Source of the DNA: JAPLYB01 sp964500015
GTDB taxonomy: Archaea > Nanobdellota > Nanobdellia > Pacearchaeales > UBA284
Direction of reading: 5' to 3'
Length of the DNA: 9,645 nucleotides
Assembly (NCBI GenBank): GCA_964500015.1
Contig: CAZCMN010000032.1
Coordinates: forward strand, 1 to 9,645
Made by a program: the position numbers and the translations under genes. Shown piece by piece: positions 6,193 through 9,645 of this stretch. How positions within the stretch are numbered: position 1 is the stretch's first letter; each line of letters opens with the position of its first letter. The notes under the pieces are model-generated. The model did not search any database. It had not been told where the DNA came from and saw only the letters and a program-made list of their open reading frames with translations.

Positions 6193-6220
6193 ATTATAAA
6201 AGAAAAATTTTCTTTATAAG
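6193..6220 (-). promoter_or_regulatory. Promoter of the surface protein gene (paired TATA-like boxes)
   Basis: The minus strand shows CTTATAAAG (6220-6212) and, 12 bases on, TTTATAATT (6200-6192). Together they form a near-perfect inverted repeat about a central A at 6207: GAAAA against TTTTC, flanked by TTATAAA(A) and TTTATAA. Starts about 25 bases downstream would be near 6190 or 6170. Confidence 0.4.
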
Positions 6221-6297
6221 CATTGTTGCATCTAATCACATATGTTTTTTCGACGCTATTTGTTGTCACTAAAAGTGGTGAAACTTTTAAGATTTTC

Positions 6298-6319
6298 TAT
6301 AATAAAAAAAGAAAAAAGT
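6298..6319 (-). terminator. T-tract terminator of the small winged-helix gene
   Basis: About 35 bases after the stop codon (6357-6355) the minus strand has CTTTTTTC followed by TTTTTTTATTATAG. A 7-bp dyad, TAAAAGT (6270-6276) with ACTTTTA (6283-6289), lies beyond it. This separates the small gene from the giant gene downstream on the same strand. Confidence 0.45.
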
Positions 6320-6354
6320 TTTAATATTTATTTTTTTATTTTTGTTATAAAATT

Positions 6355-6654
6355 TTAATCTATATTAATCCTAAGAACAGGTTCTCCAAAAAGCGGATAT
6401 TCTAATTTAGCAAGATTTCTATCTGTTAAGATTTCGCACCATTCCAGAGCTTGCTCTTTTTTCAGATCAAATTTTTTCATTATTGTGCTGACTTTGAGAT
6501 TTTTTTCTTTAAGAATTCCATAAAGTTCATCAATAGGTGTTTCAATTAGTGGAATATTTGTATGAAATCTTGAATTAGGATTCTGCAAAGGATTCTGCAA
6601 CATTTTTTTAAGTTTTCCAGAACTTATTCGCCTCGATTTTTTTAATTTTCTCAT
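6355..6654 (-). CDS. Small winged-helix protein, possible local regulator
   Basis: 99 residues. The first 20 are strongly basic (MRKLKKSRRISSGKLKKM), then a short linker contains a duplicated LQNP. Residues about 38-99 have the layout of a winged helix-turn-helix: IDELYGILKEKN (helix 1), KVSTIMKKFD (helix 2), KKEQALEWCEILTDRN (recognition helix), then a beta wing LAKLEYPLFGEPVLRI. The YP-FGEP wing is a pattern I associate with small DPANN archaeal proteins; the exact family name is not known to me. The gene is divergent from the giant surface protein gene at 6996 across a repeat-rich region, which suggests it could bind there. It has its own TATA box at 6678-6685 that places transcription at the ATG. 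DNA binding is inferred from the fold and charge. Confidence 0.75.
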   Translation of the reverse strand: MRKLKKSRRISSGKLKKMLQNPLQNPNSRFHTNIPLIETPIDELYGILKEKNLKVSTIMKKFDLKKEQALEWCEILTDRNLAKLEYPLFGEPVLRINID

Positions 6655-6677
6655 AATATATTTTTAAAGTTTGTTAA

Positions 6678-6685
6678 TTTATATA
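6678..6685 (-). promoter_or_regulatory. TATA box of the winged-helix gene, leaderless start
   Basis: The minus strand reads TATATAAA, centred about 27 bases before the ATG at 6654 and preceded by a purine-rich GGAAAAAA that could act as BRE. Transcription would begin at or next to the start codon. Confidence 0.5.
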
Positions 6686-6823
6686 TTTTTTCCTTTTTTC
6701 AGTTTTGGATTTAGGCTTAGCTTAGACTGGATTTAGATAAAGGCAATTATACCTAAAATAATGTTTTTTATATTTAATCTAGCGTTTTTCACATAATTAA
6801 AGGCCTCATTTTTTTATGTCTTA

Positions 6824-6851
6824 TTGATATCTATTGATTTCTTTTGATATC
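6824..6851. repeat. Three TTGATWTC repeats at 10-base intervals
   Basis: TTGATATC (6824-6831), TTGATTTC (6834-6841) and TTGATATC (6844-6851) follow one another with an exact period of 10 bases, one helical turn. Two of the copies contain the palindrome GATATC. They lie about 115-145 bases before the TATA-like box of the giant gene. Confidence 0.55.
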
Positions 6852-6892
6852 ATATAGAATTCCTTTTATATTCCTATAAATTCTGCTAATTA

Positions 6893-6998
6893 ATACATAC
6901 ATAATAAGTAAGATATACATACATAATAGGTAAGAAATAACACTATTAAGTACTATTTAGAAAGCTTTATTAAGCAATATACACACATAATAAGTATG
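6893..6998 (+). repeat. Three copies of a 20-base direct repeat ahead of the giant gene
   Basis: Copy 1 (6893-6912) is ATACATACATAATAAGTAAG. Copy 2 (6915-6934) differs at one base. Copy 3 (6979-6998) has ATACACACATAATAAGTATG and runs into the start codon at 6996. Copy starts are 22 and 64 bases apart, close to two and six helical turns, so a protein bound to all three would sit on one face of the DNA. Confidence 0.6.
6966..6972 (+). promoter_or_regulatory. TATA-like box of the giant surface protein gene
   Basis: TTTATTA is centred about 27 bases before the ATG at 6996, inside a small dyad GCTT-TATT-AAGC (6964-6975). The spacing predicts a leaderless message. No Shine-Dalgarno sequence precedes the ATG. 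Confidence 0.4.
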
Positions 6999-9645
6999 AG
7001 ATTTTGGGGTAGAGAGAAGGGTCTACTACTTAGACTTATAGCTAAAGCAATTTTGCCTAGTGAAACTGAATTTTCTAACTCAAATAAGGTTCAAAATAAT
7101 ACCCCAGATTTACATTTTAAAAAACTTCCAGAAGTAAAAAATAAAGATGACTTTTCTGGTAAAATAAAAAAAGAAATTCTTCATTTAAAGAAAGTTCCTG
7201 TTAAAAAATCTAAAAAAGAGAAAATATTTAACAAAGCATTCATATTTTTCATTGTTATTGCTTTTATTTTCTTAATTTCATTCTTTTTATTTAGAACAGA
7301 TTTAATGAAATTAACTGGTTTTACTGCAAAAGGCACACAATCTAATCAAGATGCCATTAATCTAAAAACTAATATATCACAAGATTATGAATGGCAACTT
7401 AAGAATCAAGGTCAATTAATCAACGCAAAAATTTCAGGAAAATTGACATTAATCGGAGAGGGTTCTGTAAAAATTTATCTTGAAGATAAGCTTCTTTTAG
7501 ATAGCTCCCGACTTGAAAAAAACAAAACCAAATTAAATAAAAAATCATTGATTACTGGCTTTGCTGTTGAGGAACAGCCAAGCAATGAGAATACCGAGAC
7601 AAACACTGAAACAGAGACAACAAGTCAAGTTGACAGCACAGAAAATAAAGAAAATTCTGAAGAAGTAACTCCCAAAGAAGATCTCTCTACCCCAGAAATC
7701 TCAAATCTAGAAGAGATTTCTTCTGAGGAAAAAATTACAGAACCCTCTCTTGAAAAAAAAATAGTAGAATCTTCTCCTGAAGAAAACATTACAGAACCAG
7801 TTCCAGAACCTTCTCCCGAAAAAAACACAACAGAACTTTCTTTAGAAGAAAATACAACAGAGCCTGTTTCAGAACCAATTTCAGAAGAGAACATAACTAA
7901 AGAAAACATAACCGAAGAACAAGAAAACATCACTGTTTATGAAATAGACTTTTCAAATGTCTGTGTTGAAACTTGTGATTTAGAGGAATTAAATCTAATC
8001 AAGGAAAAATATAATATAAGAATTGAAATAGAAAATGCTTTTTTAATTCTTGATTCTATAACTTATGAAATAAAAGAATTAGAAGAGAACATAACTTCAG
8101 AAGAGAACATTACTAGCCAGAATCTAACTGGCTTGAATATTACAGAAAACTTTACAGAACAAATAATCCAGTATAATGCAACTATTAATCAACCAGTAAA
8201 ATGGTCAAAAACAATTTTCATTGAAAATGCAACTTTAGAACAACCTCAAAAAATTAAGATAAAACTTCCCAAAGAATCAAAGAATATAAATCTCAATAAA
8301 ATAGAAAATAAAAAACCAAAAAAAGAAAAATTTGATTTAAATGATACAGGAGAAGAAATCTTTGTTGATATCAATGCAACAACCCAAGAATATGAAATCA
8401 CTTATGAAACATCTCCCCCGCAAATTAATGAAACTGACATCAATCAAAATGAAAGAGAAATAATAATCACTGGTCCAGATACAGTGCATTATCAAAATGT
8501 CTTAGCATCTACAAATATACCTGAAATAGAGAAAGAAAGAATTAAACTTTATTGGATTGTAAATGATTCTGAAATTTTAGTTGAAAACATTACTTATATT
8601 GATTCAAATAATAATTTCTTAATAGATAAAATAGGATGGATTGTTCCATCACTCTCTGAACAAAAATACAAGTTGAGAATTGAGATAAGTAAAGCAGAAC
8701 ATCTTGATGAAAATTATACTTTCATCTCAGATATTTATAATGAAACTTATGCTTTAGATAACATTTGGAGTGAAGAAATTCCAAATGAACATTATGTAAG
8801 AGTAACTTTTCAAAAAAATCTAACAAATGAAAATGATATTACAATTTTTCCAAGAATAATTTCTGGCAATCCAAAAATAGAAGTTTATGAAGTAAACAGA
8901 ACAGAAATTATTGCAGAATTTTCAAGCATAAATGAAAATGAGTACAATAAAGTTCTATTAACTGAACTTCAAGGAGAACAAGATACATTTGACTTAAAAA
9001 TTCTTGATGGAAGTGTTGAAATTGATCATATAATTGATCCTGCTCCAATAGCATCATTTGGAACAAATCCAGTTAATTATTATAATGATTCTGATGGAAG
9101 CGTAACATTTGATTTAAAATGCTCTGATGATGTTGGATTAAGTTTCTTGCAATTATGGGCAAATTGGACTTCTTCTAGTTGTTCTGGAACACTAGATTGC
9201 GTTAATGGAAATAACGATTTTACTATATGTTCTGGCTGCAGCCAGTGTGATGCTTCAACAATAATTTGTTCAGATATGCCTCCCTTTGGTTTGGATTGTA
9301 CTGTTTTAGATGAAGTACGATGTTTGCAAGTTTCATCTGTTTGCGATTGGCTCCCACCCCCTCCTGTGCCTGGGAGATGCGTTAATAAAGGTGGTAGTGG
9401 TGGTTGTGCTTCTGCCTTTATGCCCGAGTGTGAACTTTTAGAACAATGGGGCGCAGGATGCGCAACTACAGGACCTTGCGCAACCATAGGTGTGTGCAGT
9501 TTTTGCAGTCAAGGAGAATGTTCAGGTGGTTGTTCAATTATGGGTTGTTCTTGGATTGATGGTGGATGGAAAGCTAATCAAACTAATTCATCTCCAATAA
9601 ATAATAGTTGGTGGAATGTAACTGTTTCTGGAATTCCAGAAGGTT
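6996..9645 (+). CDS. Giant membrane-anchored, probably N-glycosylated Ig-like surface protein (3' end outside the window)
   Basis: An open frame from ATG 6996 to the window end, 883 codons with no stop. Residues 1-80 are basic and cytoplasmic (MRFWGREKGLLLRLIAK). Residues 81-99 form one membrane helix, giving an N-in, C-out topology. LTGFTA (106-111) and ITGFAV (186-191) lie outside. About 192-315 is an E/T/S/P/N low-complexity stalk with repeated EENIT/EKNTT/EENTT units; at least 13 N-X-S/T sequons fall between residues 264 and 411. About 400-680 is beta-rich. About 682-725 begins an Ig-like module (PIASFGTNPVNYYNDSDGSV, LQLWANWT), which is interrupted by about 130 residues holding 20 Cys and then seems to resume at GGWKANQTNSS and NNSWWNVTVSGIPEG. 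A role in the cell envelope or adhesion is inferred; no catalytic motif is visible. No near upstream in-frame start exists, and the TATA spacing supports ATG 6996. Confidence 0.88.
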   Translation, partial: MRFWGREKGLLLRLIAKAILPSETEFSNSNKVQNNTPDLHFKKLPEVKNKDDFSGKIKKEILHLKKVPVKKSKKEKIFNKAFIFFIVIAFIFLISFFLFRTDLMKLTGFTAKGTQSNQDAINLKTNISQDYEWQLKNQGQLINAKISGKLTLIGEGSVKIYLEDKLLLDSSRLEKNKTKLNKKSLITGFAVEEQPSNENTETNTETETTSQVDSTENKENSEEVTPKEDLSTPEISNLEEISSEEKITEPSLEKKIVESSPEENITEPVPEPSPEKNTTELSLEENTTEPVSEPISEENITKENITEEQENITVYEIDFSNVCVETCDLEELNLIKEKYNIRIEIENAFLILDSITYEIKELEENITSEENITSQNLTGLNITENFTEQIIQYNATINQPVKWSKTIFIENATLEQPQKIKIKLPKESKNINLNKIENKKPKKEKFDLNDTGEEIFVDINATTQEYEITYETSPPQINETDINQNEREIIITGPDTVHYQNVLASTNIPEIEKERIKLYWIVNDSEILVENITYIDSNNNFLIDKIGWIVPSLSEQKYKLRIEISKAEHLDENYTFISDIYNETYALDNIWSEEIPNEHYVRVTFQKNLTNENDITIFPRIISGNPKIEVYEVNRTEIIAEFSSINENEYNKVLLTELQGEQDTFDLKILDGSVEIDHIIDPAPIASFGTNPVNYYNDSDGSVTFDLKCSDDVGLSFLQLWANWTSSSCSGTLDCVNGNNDFTICSGCSQCDASTIICSDMPPFGLDCTVLDEVRCLQVSSVCDWLPPPPVPGRCVNKGGSGGCASAFMPECELLEQWGAGCATTGPCATIGVCSFCSQGECSGGCSIMGCSWIDGGWKANQTNSSPINNSWWNVTVSGIPEG

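Larger units (their letters stand above)
6655..6995. other. Divergent control region with phased direct repeats
   Basis: 341 bases without a gene. It holds the TATA box of the winged-helix gene, TGGATTTAG twice (6706, 6728), TTGATWTC three times at exact 10-base steps (6824, 6834, 6844), a 20-base AT-rich direct repeat three times (6893, 6915, 6979), and the TATA-like box of the giant gene (6966-6972). Bases 6737-6823 show nothing notable. Confidence 0.6.

Noticed and set aside
6242..6358. 38-codon plus-strand frame MFFRRYLLSLK... after a possible plus-strand TATA box at 6194-6201
   Set aside because: Antisense to a terminator, Phe/Ile/Lys-rich as expected from A/T tracts, and no independent support. 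Kept only as a remote possibility if plus-strand transcription is found.
9080..9487. Minus-strand open frame of 135 codons
   Set aside because: Antisense to the Cys-rich insert of the giant surface protein. It is open because TCA/TTA triplets are rare in the GC-richer plus-strand sequence; the plus frame has clear domain structure.

Overview
The window looks like part of the genome of an AT-rich archaeon, most likely a DPANN lineage of the Woesearchaeota/Pacearchaeota kind. This is inferred, not proven. The evidence is archaeal TATA-like boxes about 25 bases before several start codons (leaderless or nearly leaderless transcripts), T-rich tracts after stop codons, and two very large secreted or membrane-anchored Ig-like proteins. 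Both of these carry short TG-A motifs (ITGSA, LTGFTA, ITGFA) beside their membrane helix, a pattern I associate with DPANN surface proteins. There are no rRNA, tRNA, CRISPR or transposase genes.

Layout: 87-571 (-) is a small lipoprotein gene interrupted by a one-base frameshift in a G5 run. 572-969 is a divergent intergenic region with a hairpin cluster, a palindromic operator candidate and a TATA box. 970-2211 (+) is a Fic-domain protein with an N-terminal winged-helix-like region and an intact inhibitory motif. 2212-2506 is a convergent intergenic region with a second hairpin cluster related to the first. 2507-6073 (-) is an 1188-residue surface protein with a signal peptide, Ig/FN3-like modules, Cys-rich modules and a C-terminal membrane anchor. 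6074-6354 holds its structured leader and promoter. 6355-6654 (-) is a small winged-helix protein. 6655-6995 is a divergent control region with three sets of helically phased direct repeats. 6996 to the end (+) is a second giant surface protein, open at the window edge (883 codons visible).

How it fits together: most of the coding capacity goes to the cell surface (one lipoprotein and two large anchored Ig-like proteins). The small winged-helix gene is transcribed divergently from the second giant gene across a repeat-rich control region, so it is a plausible local regulator. The Fic gene stands alone and is bracketed by related hairpin elements, which suggests a separate cassette.

The most unusual non-coding signal is the family of paired short hairpins on both sides of the Fic gene. 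Their stems differ in sequence but keep their pairing, while the linkers (GTGTGCC / GGCACAC) and outer sequences are conserved. The most unusual coding signal is a Cys-rich block of about 130 residues that appears to be inserted into the middle of an Ig-like domain of the second giant protein.
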